Positions 52,894 to 61,887 of a stretch of 64,000 nt of DNA are shown one piece after another. Within the stretch, counting starts at the first letter, position 1. Each line of letters starts with the position of its first letter. The notes under the pieces are model-generated. The model ran no database searches. It saw only the letters and a list, made by a program, of their open reading frames with translations, and was not told the origin of the DNA. The position numbers and the translations under genes are program-made. The stretch comes from Bin94 sp965215535 (GTDB lineage Bacteria; Gemmatimonadota; Gemmatimonadetes; Longimicrobiales; Gaopeijiaceae), in assembly GCA_965215535.1 (NCBI GenBank), contig OZ244063.1, positions 682,001-746,000 of the forward strand. The letters are read 5' to 3'.

Positions 52894-53092
52894 GCCGGGA
52901 AGAGGTCGATCGGGGGTCGGGGGTTGAGGAATGCGACGGGATCGGGCAACCTTCCCGCCACGGAAGCGATCATAGATTCTGCAGTCTGCGGACTGCGAGA
53001 CCGCAAGAAAGGTAATGCGCCACGATTCGCGTGGGGCCAACCGGAGAAGTCCATCGGTGAATCCGTCGAGCCCCCCAACAGGAACGCCAGAT

Positions 53093-53644
53093 ATGGAAGC
53101 ACAACTCATCCGCAGAGCCTGCGAGGGCGATGGCAGAGCCGTCAGGGCACTCTACGACCGTTATTCGTCCCGCGTCTATGCAGTGGTGCGCAGGATCGCC
53201 GGCGACGACGATCTGGCCGAGGACTACGCGCAGGAGGCGTGGATCCGGGCTATTCGCGCACTCCCAACCTTTCGCGGCGAAGCCCGCTTCTCGACCTGGC
53301 TGCATCGGATCGCCGTCAACTCGGCGCTGCAGGCCGTCCGCAAGGCGAAGAGACACCGAAGCCGCGAGACCGCCCTGCCGGACGATGTGCCTGCGGTGCA
53401 GCGCATGGGCGACGTTCTCCTTGAACGCAGGCTGGACGCTGCGCTGGACAATCTGCCCGAGGGAATGCGGCGGGTTCTGGTTCTTCACGATGTGGAGGGC
53501 TACACGCACGAAGAGATCGGCGAGGCGCTGGGCGTGACCGCCGGGACATCCAAATCACAACTTTTCAAGGCCCGGGCCAAGATGCGGCGCATGCTGCGCG
53601 GACTTGAACCCACTCCGAAGAAGGTGGAAGCATGGAGCGTCTGA
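53093..53644 (+). CDS. ECF-family RNA polymerase sigma factor
   Basis: This 183-residue extracytoplasmic-function sigma factor has region 2 as ALYDRYSSRVYAVVRRI, DDLAEDYAQEAWIRAIRALPTFRGEARFSTWLHRIAVN and region 4 as LDNLPEGMRRVLVLHDVEGYTHEEIGEALGVTAGTSKSQLFKARAKMRR. ATG 53093 follows AGGAACGCCAGAT. The 3' end overlaps the next gene, a membrane protein with anti-sigma layout, by 13 bp. It probably responds to an envelope signal. Upstream is the divergent thrC promoter region. Confidence 0.93.
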   Translation: MEAQLIRRACEGDGRAVRALYDRYSSRVYAVVRRIAGDDDLAEDYAQEAWIRAIRALPTFRGEARFSTWLHRIAVNSALQAVRKAKRHRSRETALPDDVPAVQRMGDVLLERRLDAALDNLPEGMRRVLVLHDVEGYTHEEIGEALGVTAGTSKSQLFKARAKMRRMLRGLEPTPKKVEAWSV

Positions 53645-54327
53645 AACTCGAGGAGCTGGCGCGGCTGGTCGATGAGCGCCCCAACGAGAAGGAACGGGCG
53701 GCGCTGGAGAGCGATCCCGGACAGCGGCGCGAGCTGGAGGCGCTCCGCAGCCAGAAGCGCGCCCTGGGCAATCTTCCCGCAATCCTGCCGCCGGCCGGCG
53801 GTTGGCGCCACCTGGAGGAAGAGCTGGTTGGAAACGGCCTCATTCAGGGTCCCCTCTCGCCCTTCGGGGTATGGCGCAAGTGGATGCAGGCGGCCGCGAT
53901 GATCGTGCTCTTCATCGGCGGCACCGCATTCGGCTGGACTGTGCGCAGCCCGGCTGCCCCTTCGAATTCGGCGCCGGATCCCGATATGGAGTCCGAATTT
54001 CTGCCAGTGGCGAGCGGCACTTCGGCGACGGGCGCGACCGATCTCCGGCCCGCAACTCTGGAGGAGGCCCGGCTTGCGGTGGTCGAGGCCGAGGAGGAAT
54101 GGCTGCGCGCTTACCGCGTTCACCAGGAGCTCTTTCACGCCCTGAATGGCCGAAGCCCCACAAACGACCCCGTGGCGCGACTCGCCGGCATCGAGGCCAT
54201 GGTGGCCGCGAGCGAGGCGGCGGTGCAGGAATCGCCTGCGGACGAATTCTTCAACTCATTCCTGATGCAGACCCTCTGGGAACGCCAGAACACTCTGCGC
54301 CAGATCAGCCTGGAGAGCTGGCATTAG
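53632..54327 (+). CDS. putative anti-sigma factor, single-pass membrane protein
   Basis: The product is 231 residues. A charged N-terminal cytoplasmic part (about residues 1-80), which would bind the sigma factor, is followed by one transmembrane helix near residues 83-104 (WMQAAAMIVLFIGGTAFGWTV) and a periplasmic region with a helical Glu/Ala-rich segment (LEEARLAVVEAEEEWLRAYR). It lacks a clear zinc-binding HxxxCxxC motif, so it is not a ZAS-type anti-sigma. The assignment rests on the overlap with the ECF sigma gene and on topology. Confidence 0.7.
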   Translation: MERLKLEELARLVDERPNEKERAALESDPGQRRELEALRSQKRALGNLPAILPPAGGWRHLEEELVGNGLIQGPLSPFGVWRKWMQAAAMIVLFIGGTAFGWTVRSPAAPSNSAPDPDMESEFLPVASGTSATGATDLRPATLEEARLAVVEAEEEWLRAYRVHQELFHALNGRSPTNDPVARLAGIEAMVAASEAAVQESPADEFFNSFLMQTLWERQNTLRQISLESWH

Positions 54328-54336
54328 CAGTTGGTG

Positions 54337-54484
54337 GCTGACACGGGGCGGCATTCGCGTGGCGATGCATCCGTACTGGACCGCTCCGCTCTGCGGCGCT
54401 CCTTGCCCCCATAGCTGGGCTATGCGGGCGGCGAAGCGCCTTGCCAGTCCGGCCCCTCGTCACTCTCGGTGCGCACCCCGTATC
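54337..54484. repeat. palindromic element, copy 1
   Basis: A roughly 148-nt unit running from GCTGACACGGGGCGGCATTC to GTGCGCACCCCGTATC. Its ends are imperfect inverted repeats (GACACGGGG / CCCCGTATC). At the centre CCCATAGC-TGG-GCTATGCGGG forms a strong hairpin. It is related to copy 2 at a 172-bp offset. It starts 9 bp after the anti-sigma stop, so it could form the 3' end of that transcript. Confidence 0.75.
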
Positions 54485-54508
54485 AACCACCAACCGCCGA
54501 GGCTTGCG

Positions 54509-54657
54509 GCTGACACGGGGCGGCATTCGCGTGGCGATGCATCCGCTGCTGGACCGCTCCACTCTGCGGCGCTCACTGCTCCCATAGCCGGGGCCATGCG
54601 GGCGGCGAAGCGCCTTGCCGGTCCGGTGCATCGCCACTCTCGGTGCGCACCCCGTAT
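54509..54657. repeat. palindromic element, copy 2
   Basis: This is the second copy, again from GCTGACACGGGGCGGCATTC to GCACCCCGTATC. Nested pairing is stronger than in copy 1: TGGCGATGCA / TGCATCGCCA, GGACCG / CGGTCC, GGCGCT / AGCGCC and CCCATAGCC / GGCCATGCGGG. It lies 21 bp before the start of the PDZ gene. Confidence 0.75.
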
Positions 54658-54678
54658 CGGACACGGACCGCTGCGGCC

Positions 54679-55734
54679 ATGAAGCGCTCTCTGCATGCGC
54701 TGTGCCCGGTCGCGATGGTTGCGTGTGTGCTTGCCGCCGGGGGGGAGATGGGGGCAGTGCAGGCCCAGAGCGGTGATGTGCGGGCCTGGGTTGGCATTCT
54801 GGCCGAGGCGGGAGAGGGGGTGGAGGGGGGATTTGCAATTCGGGTGCGCGATGTGTACCGGACCGGGCCGGCGTACCGGAGTGGGGTCGTGCCCGGAGAT
54901 CTTCTGGTGGCGGTGAATGGACGACCGCTTGCCGACTTTGAGCAATGGTTGCGGGTGTTGGCGGGGCTCGAAGCCGGCGATTCGCTGGCGTTGACGGTTG
55001 TGCGCGCCGGGGCGACTCGGGATACCTGGATCGTTGCCGACCTCAGGCCCGGACTGCGTGCGGCAATTGACCCTGCGGAGCTCGCCTCGATTCAGTCGCG
55101 GGTCTGGCAGAGATTCGATTCGATTTATGAACGGATGGGCGAGGGGCGGGCGAACGATTCGGTTTTTCTGACGGCGCTGAACCCGCGTTTGCGTCTGCGC
55201 GCCGCCGAAACTCGGGTGCAGATCGGCTGGGAGCGGCGCACGGGCGACTCCGGCGGGCTCTCTGCAACGTTGAGTGTGGTAATGCAGACCGAGACCGACA
55301 GCGTGGCCGGGCGGGCCCGGATGGAGCTGTCCATGCTGCGGCAGGAGAATCGCGGGGTCCGGGGAGATATCCAGGGAGCCGCCGCCGCTCCGGACGACGA
55401 TGCCGACAACCGGTCCCTCTCCGAGCCCTTCAACCTGATCCGGGGAACGCCGGTTCTGCTGGGGGGGGTTGTGGTGCGCGATCTGACCGATGCTCTCGGA
55501 CGCTACTTCGGAGTCGCGACCGGCGCCCTGGTCACCGATGTGCCCCCGACCACCCCGGCCTGGCGAACGGGGTTTCACCCGGGCGATGTCATTGCGGGCG
55601 TTGCCGGACAGCCGGTTGAATCGGTCCGCGATCTCCGGATAGCGCTGGCTGCGGCCACCCTGCCGATTCGCATTACAGTCGTGCGCCGCAACGAAACGAT
55701 TGAGCTGATCTATCCGCCGGCTCAGGAGCGCTGA
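54679..55734 (+). CDS. secreted PDZ-domain protein
   Basis: A signal peptide (LHALCPVAMVACVLAAGG) is followed by an N-terminal PDZ domain at about residues 35-125 (GPAYRSGVVPGDLLVAVNGRPLADF) and a C-terminal PDZ domain at about residues 255-345 (TPAWRTGFHPGDVIAGVAGQPVESVRDLRIAL). The middle part has no recognised domain and no protease catalytic triad is seen, so it is not a DegP-type enzyme in itself. It may tether or sense misfolded envelope proteins, consistent with the preceding sigma/anti-sigma pair. The start is ATG 54679; no clear ribosome binding site is seen. Confidence 0.8.
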   Translation: MKRSLHALCPVAMVACVLAAGGEMGAVQAQSGDVRAWVGILAEAGEGVEGGFAIRVRDVYRTGPAYRSGVVPGDLLVAVNGRPLADFEQWLRVLAGLEAGDSLALTVVRAGATRDTWIVADLRPGLRAAIDPAELASIQSRVWQRFDSIYERMGEGRANDSVFLTALNPRLRLRAAETRVQIGWERRTGDSGGLSATLSVVMQTETDSVAGRARMELSMLRQENRGVRGDIQGAAAAPDDDADNRSLSEPFNLIRGTPVLLGGVVVRDLTDALGRYFGVATGALVTDVPPTTPAWRTGFHPGDVIAGVAGQPVESVRDLRIALAAATLPIRITVVRRNETIELIYPPAQER

Positions 55735-55893
55735 GGCGCCTCCTCCCTATTGCCTCCACATTCCATTGGGGCTGCATCGGAAGAGGAGGCGCGGGCCGGA
55801 TGCCGCTTTGGTAGCTGTCTGCGGATGCCAACCCGCACCGCAAACCCACAAAACCCATCCGCACATCCCAAAACCCCCGCCAGGGACGAGGGA

Positions 55894-57108
55894 TTACTCG
55901 TAGCGCAATGCCTCGATCGGATCCAGGATGGAGGCGCGACGCGCAGGCCAGATCCCGAAGAAGATGCCGATCAGCGCCGAGAACCCGAGCGCAACGGCAA
56001 TGGCCTCGGGGGCAACCGCCGTTGCCGATCCGTACAGTTGCGTAATCAACTGCGCGCCTCCAAATCCCGCTGCAACGCCCAGCAGTCCCCCCAGAGTGCA
56101 GAGAACCAGCGCCTCGATCAGGAATTGCGAAAGGATTGTCATCCTTGTGGCGCCCAACGCTTTGCGTATTCCGATCTCGCGTGTTCTCTCGGTCACGCTC
56201 ACCAGCATGATATTCATGATCCCGATTCCTCCCACCAGCAGACTCACCCCGGCAATCCCCGCCAGCAGAAATGAAAAGGTCTGAGTGGTTTCATTGAAGG
56301 TGGCCAGGATATCGGAGCTCTGCTGAATGCTGAAATCGGCGTCTTCGGTCGGGGGAATGCGGTGCTCGCGACGAATGATGCGATCAATCTCGGCCCAGGC
56401 CGGATCCAGATCCTCGGGCGAGGCCGCCGCCACGTAGATCGAGCGCAAGCGGTCGCGCCCCCCCATGACGCGGTACATTGCCGTCGAGAGTGGAATGAAG
56501 ATCTGATCGTCGGGCTGCATCCACATCGCGCCGCCCTTCTCCTGCAGGATTCCGACCACCTCGAAGGGAATTCCGCGGATCTGGATGGTGCGACCGACCA
56601 GCAGTCCTCCGGGAGTGCCGAGGTCTTCGGGCACATTCGACCCCAGAACCGCAACCCGCCGTCGTCCCTGCTCTTCGCCCTCGTCGAAGAAACGGCCGTA
56701 GGCGAGTTCATGACTGTAGAGCGAAAAGAAGGAGGGCCAGGTCCCCACAATCGAGTTCGAAGAGTTCCAGCGCGCGTAGGTCACCTGGTAGCGGCCCTCG
56801 ATCTCGGGGGCGATCTCGTAGATGTCGCCGACCTGGTTGCGGAGTGCGAGGGCATCGTTCTCCTCGAGACGCCGGTTTCCGGTGGCCACCCCCTGCGAGA
56901 ATCCCTGCCCGGGTCGCACGGTCAAAATGTTGGTGCCCATCGTTTCGATCTGCTGCTGCACCCGCCGCTGGGCCCCTTCGCCAAGCGCCACCATGGTAAT
57001 CACAGCCGCGGTTCCGATCACAATGCCCAGAGTGGTCAGTCCCGAACGCAGGACATTGGCGCGGATCGAGGCGAGCGCAACCAAAACGATCTCACGAAGA
57101 ATGAACAT
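55894..57108 (-). CDS. MacB-type ABC transporter permease
   Basis: This 404-residue permease has the MacB/FtsX layout: an N-terminal transmembrane helix (RSGLTTLGIVIGTAAVITMVAL), a large periplasmic domain (residues 45-280, including GTNILTVRPG and RRVAVLGSNVPEDL), then three C-terminal helices with LVGGIGIMNIMLVSVTERTREIGIRKALGA and PARRASILDPIEALRYE. It is the fourth gene of the TolC-ATPase-adaptor-permease set. MacAB-type pumps use mechanotransmission to export macrolides, peptides or lipoproteins via TolC. Confidence 0.93.
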   Translation of the reverse strand: MFILREIVLVALASIRANVLRSGLTTLGIVIGTAAVITMVALGEGAQRRVQQQIETMGTNILTVRPGQGFSQGVATGNRRLEENDALALRNQVGDIYEIAPEIEGRYQVTYARWNSSNSIVGTWPSFFSLYSHELAYGRFFDEGEEQGRRRVAVLGSNVPEDLGTPGGLLVGRTIQIRGIPFEVVGILQEKGGAMWMQPDDQIFIPLSTAMYRVMGGRDRLRSIYVAAASPEDLDPAWAEIDRIIRREHRIPPTEDADFSIQQSSDILATFNETTQTFSFLLAGIAGVSLLVGGIGIMNIMLVSVTERTREIGIRKALGATRMTILSQFLIEALVLCTLGGLLGVAAGFGGAQLITQLYGSATAVAPEAIAVALGFSALIGIFFGIWPARRASILDPIEALRYE

Positions 57109-57186
57109 CCGGCATCCTCAATCTGAATGAAGTGTGACATCCCGAGGGCATGTGCGTGTGCGAGAGGCGTTTCCCGAGGAGGAGGA

Positions 57187-58827
57187 TCAGAAGGGGCGGA
57201 AGCGGCCGCGCATCTGCTCGAGTCGCTGCTGCTGGCGAGCCTGAAGCTGGGCCGCCCCGATGAGCGCGAGCTCCTCGCCCTCTTCCAGCCCTGCAAGGAT
57301 CTCGGCATAGTCCCAGTCGCTGACCCCCATCACCACCGGGCGCGCCTCGACATTGCCGGTGGCATCCACGACGAAGGCCACCGCGGGCCGGAAGGACGGG
57401 TCGCCGCTTGCCCCGCCCATCGCCGCCATCATTCCACTCATCCCCGCACCCCCGCCGAACCGTCCGGCGCCCCCCTGCCCCCCAGCCCTTCCCTGACCGA
57501 AGCGATTCGCCGCTCCTCCACCGGTCGCCCCGTCTCTCCCGGCCTCCTCCATCTGCCCCTCGGAGCGCATTGAATCCGGCGCGGAGTCAGGCGAAGAACT
57601 CTGCGCGGCCCCCTCTTCTGCGCCACCGGCCCGGCCCTCGCGAAGCGCCACCACCATCGCGGCCGCCGAATCGCGAGAGATCTCGCCCGCCGCAACCGCA
57701 GCCCGGATTCCGGCCATGGCACCCGGACCCGCTCCATTCCCGCCCCTCATCGCTCTGCCTTGCCCGCTCATTGATCCGGCGGCGGACTCGGCGGCGGCGG
57801 GGCGGGCCGCCACCTCGGCCATGAGCGTTCCCCAGGTGGCGCGATCAATCGCAACCATCTGCGGATCCAATCCCAGAACCTCGGCGGCAGGCGCCAGCTC
57901 CTGCGGTTGCACCACCGCATTGTTGGGCACCGTCAGCGTGGCGATTCGTTCATCCACGAGCACCTCCACCTCGGCATTCATGCCCGGTCTGAGGAGCCCG
58001 GCGCGATTGTCGAGGAGAACAATCACCGGAAACATCGTCACATTTTGCTGCACCACCGCCTGCGGCTCAATCTTCTCGATGGCGCCGCGAAAGCTGCGAT
58101 CGGGGAAGGCTTCGACCGTGACCGTGGCGACCATCCCCGCCGTGAGCTGCCCCACATCGGTCTCGTCGACCAGGGTGCGGACGCGCATGTCGTCCAGGTT
58201 GGCCATCACGAAGAGCGTCGTGCCCCCCGACACATTCTGGGTGGCCGACTGGATGACCTGTCCGTACTCCACCTGTTTCTCGAGGATCGTGCCCGCCATC
58301 GGCGCCCGGATCGTTACGTCGGTCAGCCGCAGGGTGGCCAGCTCCAGATTGGTTTCGGCGCGCACCAGAGCGGCCTGGGCATTGGCAAACTCGAGCTGGC
58401 GGCTCTCGAACTCCTGCGCCGTGATGACCTCGGATGCGAGCAGATCGCGGGAACGGGTCAACTGCGCCTCGGCGATCTCGATACGAGCGCGGGCGACATC
58501 CAGATCGGCCTGCGCCTGATCATGGGCATTCTGGACATCGCGGGGATCGACGCGCGCCAGGAGGGTGCCGGGCTCCACCTCGTCGCCGGAATCGACGTAG
58601 AGATCCAGGATCTCGCCCGACGCCTTGGATTTGACTTCGACCCTGAGCACAGGTTCGAGCTCGCCGGTGGCCTCGGCGGTGATGCGAAGATCGCGCACCT
58701 CGGCGGGAGCGGTCTGGATGGCGATCTCGCCGGAGTCCTCCTGCGCAACGTCGCACCCGGCCAGGGTGGCGGCAGCGAGGAGCGAGACGGCGGTCGCGCT
58801 AGGGGAGCGGAGATGAATGCGAATCAT
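57187..58827 (-). CDS. MacA-like periplasmic adaptor protein
   Basis: A lipoprotein signal (LLAAATLAGC) is followed by an HlyD/MacA adaptor: EVKSKASGEILDLYVDSGDEVEPG (lipoyl part), a helical hairpin (AQADLDVARARIEIAEAQL), then IRAPMAGTILEKQVEYGQVI and a beta-barrel (VTVEAFPDRSFRGAIEKI). From about residue 340 an insertion of roughly 130 residues is extremely Gly/Ala/Met-rich (GGAGMSGMMAAMGG), before the last membrane-proximal strand set (VVMGVSDWDYAEILAGLEEG). The ATG overlaps the stop of the ATPase gene. It bridges the inner-membrane permease and TolC. Confidence 0.9.
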   Translation of the reverse strand: MIRIHLRSPSATAVSLLAAATLAGCDVAQEDSGEIAIQTAPAEVRDLRITAEATGELEPVLRVEVKSKASGEILDLYVDSGDEVEPGTLLARVDPRDVQNAHDQAQADLDVARARIEIAEAQLTRSRDLLASEVITAQEFESRQLEFANAQAALVRAETNLELATLRLTDVTIRAPMAGTILEKQVEYGQVIQSATQNVSGGTTLFVMANLDDMRVRTLVDETDVGQLTAGMVATVTVEAFPDRSFRGAIEKIEPQAVVQQNVTMFPVIVLLDNRAGLLRPGMNAEVEVLVDERIATLTVPNNAVVQPQELAPAAEVLGLDPQMVAIDRATWGTLMAEVAARPAAAESAAGSMSGQGRAMRGGNGAGPGAMAGIRAAVAAGEISRDSAAAMVVALREGRAGGAEEGAAQSSSPDSAPDSMRSEGQMEEAGRDGATGGGAANRFGQGRAGGQGGAGRFGGGAGMSGMMAAMGGASGDPSFRPAVAFVVDATGNVEARPVVMGVSDWDYAEILAGLEEGEELALIGAAQLQARQQQRLEQMRGRFRPF

Positions 58828-59594
58828 TGTACTGCCTCTTCGGGATTCATGAAATCGCGCTCGATCAGGCCGTCGTTCAGGTGGATCTGGCGCGAGGCTG
58901 CTGCTGCGATGTCGGGTTCGTGCGTGACCAGCACAATCGTCTGCCCGGCCCGGTTGAGCTCGGTGAGGATCGCAACGATCTCCCGCGATGTCACCGAATC
59001 AAGATTCCCGGTCGGTTCGTCGGCCAGGAGAAGAGCGGGATCGTTGACCAGAGCGCGGGCAATGGCGACGCGCTGGCGCTGTCCCCCGGAGAGCTCCGGC
59101 GGCTTGTGGTCCATGCGGTCCTTCAGACCGACCAGGCTGAGCTTGTCGGATGCCCGCTGACGCCGTTCGCGCGCCGAAACCCCGGCATAGATCAGAGGCA
59201 GCTCGACATTGTGCAGAGAGCTGGCGCGCGGCAGGAGGTTGAAGGTCTGGAAGACGAATCCGATATCGCGATTGCGAACCCTGGCCAGTTGATCGTCGCT
59301 CAGCTCGGAGACCTTCTGCCCATTCAGCCAGTAATCGCCGCCGGTCGGGGTGTCCAGGCACCCGATCAGATTCATGAAGGTGGATTTGCCGCTCCCCGAC
59401 GGCCCCATGATCGCGACGAACTCGCCGCGCCGGACGACCAGATCAACCCCCCGCACGGCCTGCACCGTCTCGGCCCCCAGAAAGTAGTACTTCTTCAGCT
59501 CCTCGGTCAGGATGACGGCGCCATTGGAGCCCCCCCCCGATCCATTCGCCACTCCATTGCCCGCGCCTGGGCGGGTCTCCCCGGATTGTATCAC
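58824..59594 (-). CDS. MacB-type ABC transporter ATP-binding protein
   Basis: This 256-residue ATPase has Walker A MGPSGSGKST, Q-loop FQTFNLLPR, signature LSGGQRQRVAIARAL, Walker B LLLADEPTGNLD and the switch His in VLVTHEPDIA. A 30-residue Gly/Asn-rich leader precedes the domain. ATPase and permease are separate polypeptides here, unlike E. coli MacB. The GTG start overlaps the TolC stop (GTGA), and its stop overlaps the MacA-like start. Confidence 0.95.
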   Translation of the reverse strand: MIQSGETRPGAGNGVANGSGGGSNGAVILTEELKKYYFLGAETVQAVRGVDLVVRRGEFVAIMGPSGSGKSTFMNLIGCLDTPTGGDYWLNGQKVSELSDDQLARVRNRDIGFVFQTFNLLPRASSLHNVELPLIYAGVSARERRQRASDKLSLVGLKDRMDHKPPELSGGQRQRVAIARALVNDPALLLADEPTGNLDSVTSREIVAILTELNRAGQTIVLVTHEPDIAAAASRQIHLNDGLIERDFMNPEEAVQ

Positions 59595-60910
59595 AGCTCT
59601 CTCCCCACGATGGATTCAAGCTCCGCCTTTGCGACCATGTAATCGTACCGGGCAGAGACGAGATTTGCTTCAGCCTGGTCGAGTGCCACCTGACTGGTGA
59701 TCACATCGAGAATCGTGGCCATCTGCACTTCGTAACGTTCGCGGATCAGCCGCAGATCCTCTTCGGCCACAAAGAGAGCCTCGGCGGCGATGGCAATCGC
59801 CTGTTCCTGCGTTTCCAGGGTGCGCAGCGCCGCATCCACCTCCTGGCGCACCCCGCGCCGCGCATCGTCTTCGGTCAGCCGCGCGACCCGCCTCGATTCG
59901 GCGGCCTGCGACACATTCTGCTCCCGCTGAAAGCCGTCGAAGAGCTGGTAGCTGCCGGAAATACGGAAGTTCCAGCTTGTATTGCCGCCGGTAAGGGAGC
60001 GGTTCTGATTCGCCCAGGTGTAGCCCGAAGAGAGCGACAGCGTGGGCAGATAGGAGCTCCGGGCGCTGCTCTCGCTGGCTACGGCCACGGACGAGGCGGC
60101 GGCGGCGGCGCGCACGGCGGGCGAGACCGATTCGGCCAGGGAAATGATCTCGGCCTCGCTCAGCGCCAGGGGACGCGGTTCGGCATCGGCGGGCAGCACC
60201 GGTACCACGGGGCCGCGCGCCCCCACCTGCCGCCCCAGGGTGAAGCGCGCGGCGCGAAGCTGGTTCTGCGATTGCAGAAGACTCTGGCGGGCATTGGCAA
60301 GCTCGAGTCGCGTGCGCAGACTGTCGGAGCGGGTGCCGGTTCCCAGTTGCACCCGGGTGCGCGTAATCCCGAGGCTTTCCTCGGCGCGCACCACGCTGGC
60401 AACGGCGACCTCGACCAGCTCGGCCTGGCGAAGCGCATTCAGAAAGAGAGTGCGGGTCTGCAGAAGGACGGCAAAGCGCTGGGTGCTGAAGCGAGCCTCG
60501 GCCTCGAGCTGAGCCGACTCGGTGCGATTGAGCTCGGAAAACTTGCGCCCCCCCTGAAAGATCTGGTAGTTGGCGTTGAGCGAGGCGTTGTAGGAATCGC
60601 TGCTCCCCGAAACAAGGCGCTGGGTGGTGGGATCGAAGCGGTTCTGGCTCTGCACCGAGGCCCCCGAACCCATGCTGACATTGGGAAGGAAGGCTCCCCA
60701 GGCGCGGCGCCGGACTCCGCTCGCGTTGTTGACCGTGGCCTGACTCTGCGCCAACTGCGGGCTGTGAATCAGCGCCCGCTCCAGCGCCTCCTCCAGGGTG
60801 ATGCTTTCGGGGGCAGGGATTGTCTGTTGTTCAGCCCCCGCCTCACCCACGCCCACCGCCAGCGCGACAAGGCACGCCGCCACCCCCGTCATTCTCTTCT
60901 GCATGTGCAT
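59591..60910 (-). CDS. TolC-family outer membrane efflux protein
   Basis: A signal peptide (AACLVALAVGVGEAGA) is followed by two TolC repeats: SITLEEALERALIHSPQLAQSQA ... NASLNANYQIF and, in the second half, LSLSSGYTWANQNRSL ... ISGSYQLFDGFQREQNVSQA. The last helix reads QVALDQAEANLVSARYDYMVAKAELESIVG. The length of 439 residues is standard. It forms the outer-membrane duct for the ABC/MacA pair encoded immediately downstream with overlapping codons. Confidence 0.94.
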   Translation of the reverse strand: MHMQKRMTGVAACLVALAVGVGEAGAEQQTIPAPESITLEEALERALIHSPQLAQSQATVNNASGVRRRAWGAFLPNVSMGSGASVQSQNRFDPTTQRLVSGSSDSYNASLNANYQIFQGGRKFSELNRTESAQLEAEARFSTQRFAVLLQTRTLFLNALRQAELVEVAVASVVRAEESLGITRTRVQLGTGTRSDSLRTRLELANARQSLLQSQNQLRAARFTLGRQVGARGPVVPVLPADAEPRPLALSEAEIISLAESVSPAVRAAAAASSVAVASESSARSSYLPTLSLSSGYTWANQNRSLTGGNTSWNFRISGSYQLFDGFQREQNVSQAAESRRVARLTEDDARRGVRQEVDAALRTLETQEQAIAIAAEALFVAEEDLRLIRERYEVQMATILDVITSQVALDQAEANLVSARYDYMVAKAELESIVGREL

Positions 60911-60942
60911 TGCCCCTCTATTTTCTGTGCGGTTTCTCTATG

Positions 60943-61422
60943 CTATTCGCGACGACGCTGACGGTGACGGTCGCTATCGCGGGCGCCGCCGTAGTGCACC
61001 GCCAGAAGAGAATCGTAGCGAACGATCTGCTCCTCCCTCAGCACGGCTCTCAGCGAATCGCGCGTGGCCTCGAGGAGCGCCGACTGTTCGCGATCGTAGC
61101 GTGCGCGCATCTCGCGGTTGAGTGTGCGCGCCGCTGCGCGGAAGTGGGCGATGATCCGGTCCACATGCGTGCGCTGATCGGCGTTCAGCCCCACCTGATG
61201 GATCACGGGAGCGCGGAAGCGACGCTCATCGCCCCCGGTGCGGGCCGATGCCGTGTCGGACGCCGCCACTTCGGCCGGATCCGGAGGATCGCCCGGCTCC
61301 GGAAGCGCCGCCGGAGGGGTGCGCGCCGACCACGCCAGCCCAAGCATGATGCCCGCAGCCAGGGTGGAGGCAAGCAGAAGGACCGAGAGAATGCGGGCCC
61401 GTCGTTCGCGCATGACGACCAT
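60943..61422 (-). CDS. Spy/CpxP-like periplasmic stress protein
   Basis: An N-terminal anchor (ILSVLLLASTLAAGIMLGLAW) is followed by a helical domain with GLNADQRTHVDRIIAHFRAAARTLN, a variant of the LTxxQ motif, and a long helix (REMRARYDREQSALLEATRDSLRAVLREEQIVRYDSLL). This matches the Spy/CpxP and periplasmic heavy-metal-sensor (CnrX-like) layout, chaperone-like proteins induced by envelope stress. The ATG directly abuts the anti-sigma stop. The product is 159 residues. Confidence 0.75.
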   Translation of the reverse strand: MVVMRERRARILSVLLLASTLAAGIMLGLAWSARTPPAALPEPGDPPDPAEVAASDTASARTGGDERRFRAPVIHQVGLNADQRTHVDRIIAHFRAAARTLNREMRARYDREQSALLEATRDSLRAVLREEQIVRYDSLLAVHYGGARDSDRHRQRRRE

Positions 61423-61887
61423 TTACGGAGCCGCTCCCTCGACCAGCGCCATGAAGGCGCCCGCGCTGCCGGTGCGGTCGTTGACCAGGAGAGCCTCGAA
61501 GCCGGATTCGTCGGCCGTTTCGCCCAGCATGTCCTGCAGAACCAGCCGCGCTTCGGGAGGCGTGGGGGTGCGCCAGGAGTTGGAGGCCGCCCAGAGAGCC
61601 GCGATCACCGCCGCCGCCACCGCCGCAGGAATCAGGCTGCGCGACCAGCGACAGAGAGTCTGCGCGACCGATGCGCGCGCCGCCGCACGCCGCCGGGCGA
61701 GCTCGAAGGCCACCCGGTCCATGATGCGGGCGCCGATGCGGTTCCAGTAGCCGGGGTTGTCGCGACCGGGGTCGAGTACCGTCAGGGCGTCGATCCGATC
61801 TTCGTTGCGGATGGACCCGCTGTGTTTTGCCTGAATTTGCATTTCCTGATTCCCTGGAGACTTCCCCTGCCGGGTCGGCGAGGTCAT
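61423..61887 (-). CDS. putative anti-sigma factor
   Basis: The product is 154 residues with a cytoplasmic part of about 75 residues, one transmembrane helix (LIPAAVAAAVIAALWAA) and a short periplasmic tail. The N-terminal part has no obvious zinc motif. Its ATG overlaps the stop of the ECF sigma gene and its stop abuts the Spy-like gene. The anti-sigma role is inferred from this arrangement. Confidence 0.7.
   Translation of the reverse strand: MTSPTRQGKSPGNQEMQIQAKHSGSIRNEDRIDALTVLDPGRDNPGYWNRIGARIMDRVAFELARRRAAARASVAQTLCRWSRSLIPAAVAAAVIAALWAASNSWRTPTPPEARLVLQDMLGETADESGFEALLVNDRTGSAGAFMALVEGAAP

Noticed and set aside
54305..54838. Minus-strand gene with repeated VDTGCAPRV peptides
   Set aside because: It is the translation of the two palindromic repeat copies and the antisense of the PDZ gene start; it has no ribosome binding site or homology.
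55735..55893. Terminator hairpin GCGGATG/CATCCGC between convergent genes
   Set aside because: The stem is only 7 bp with a loop of about 30 nt and no T-tract; chance pairing is likely.
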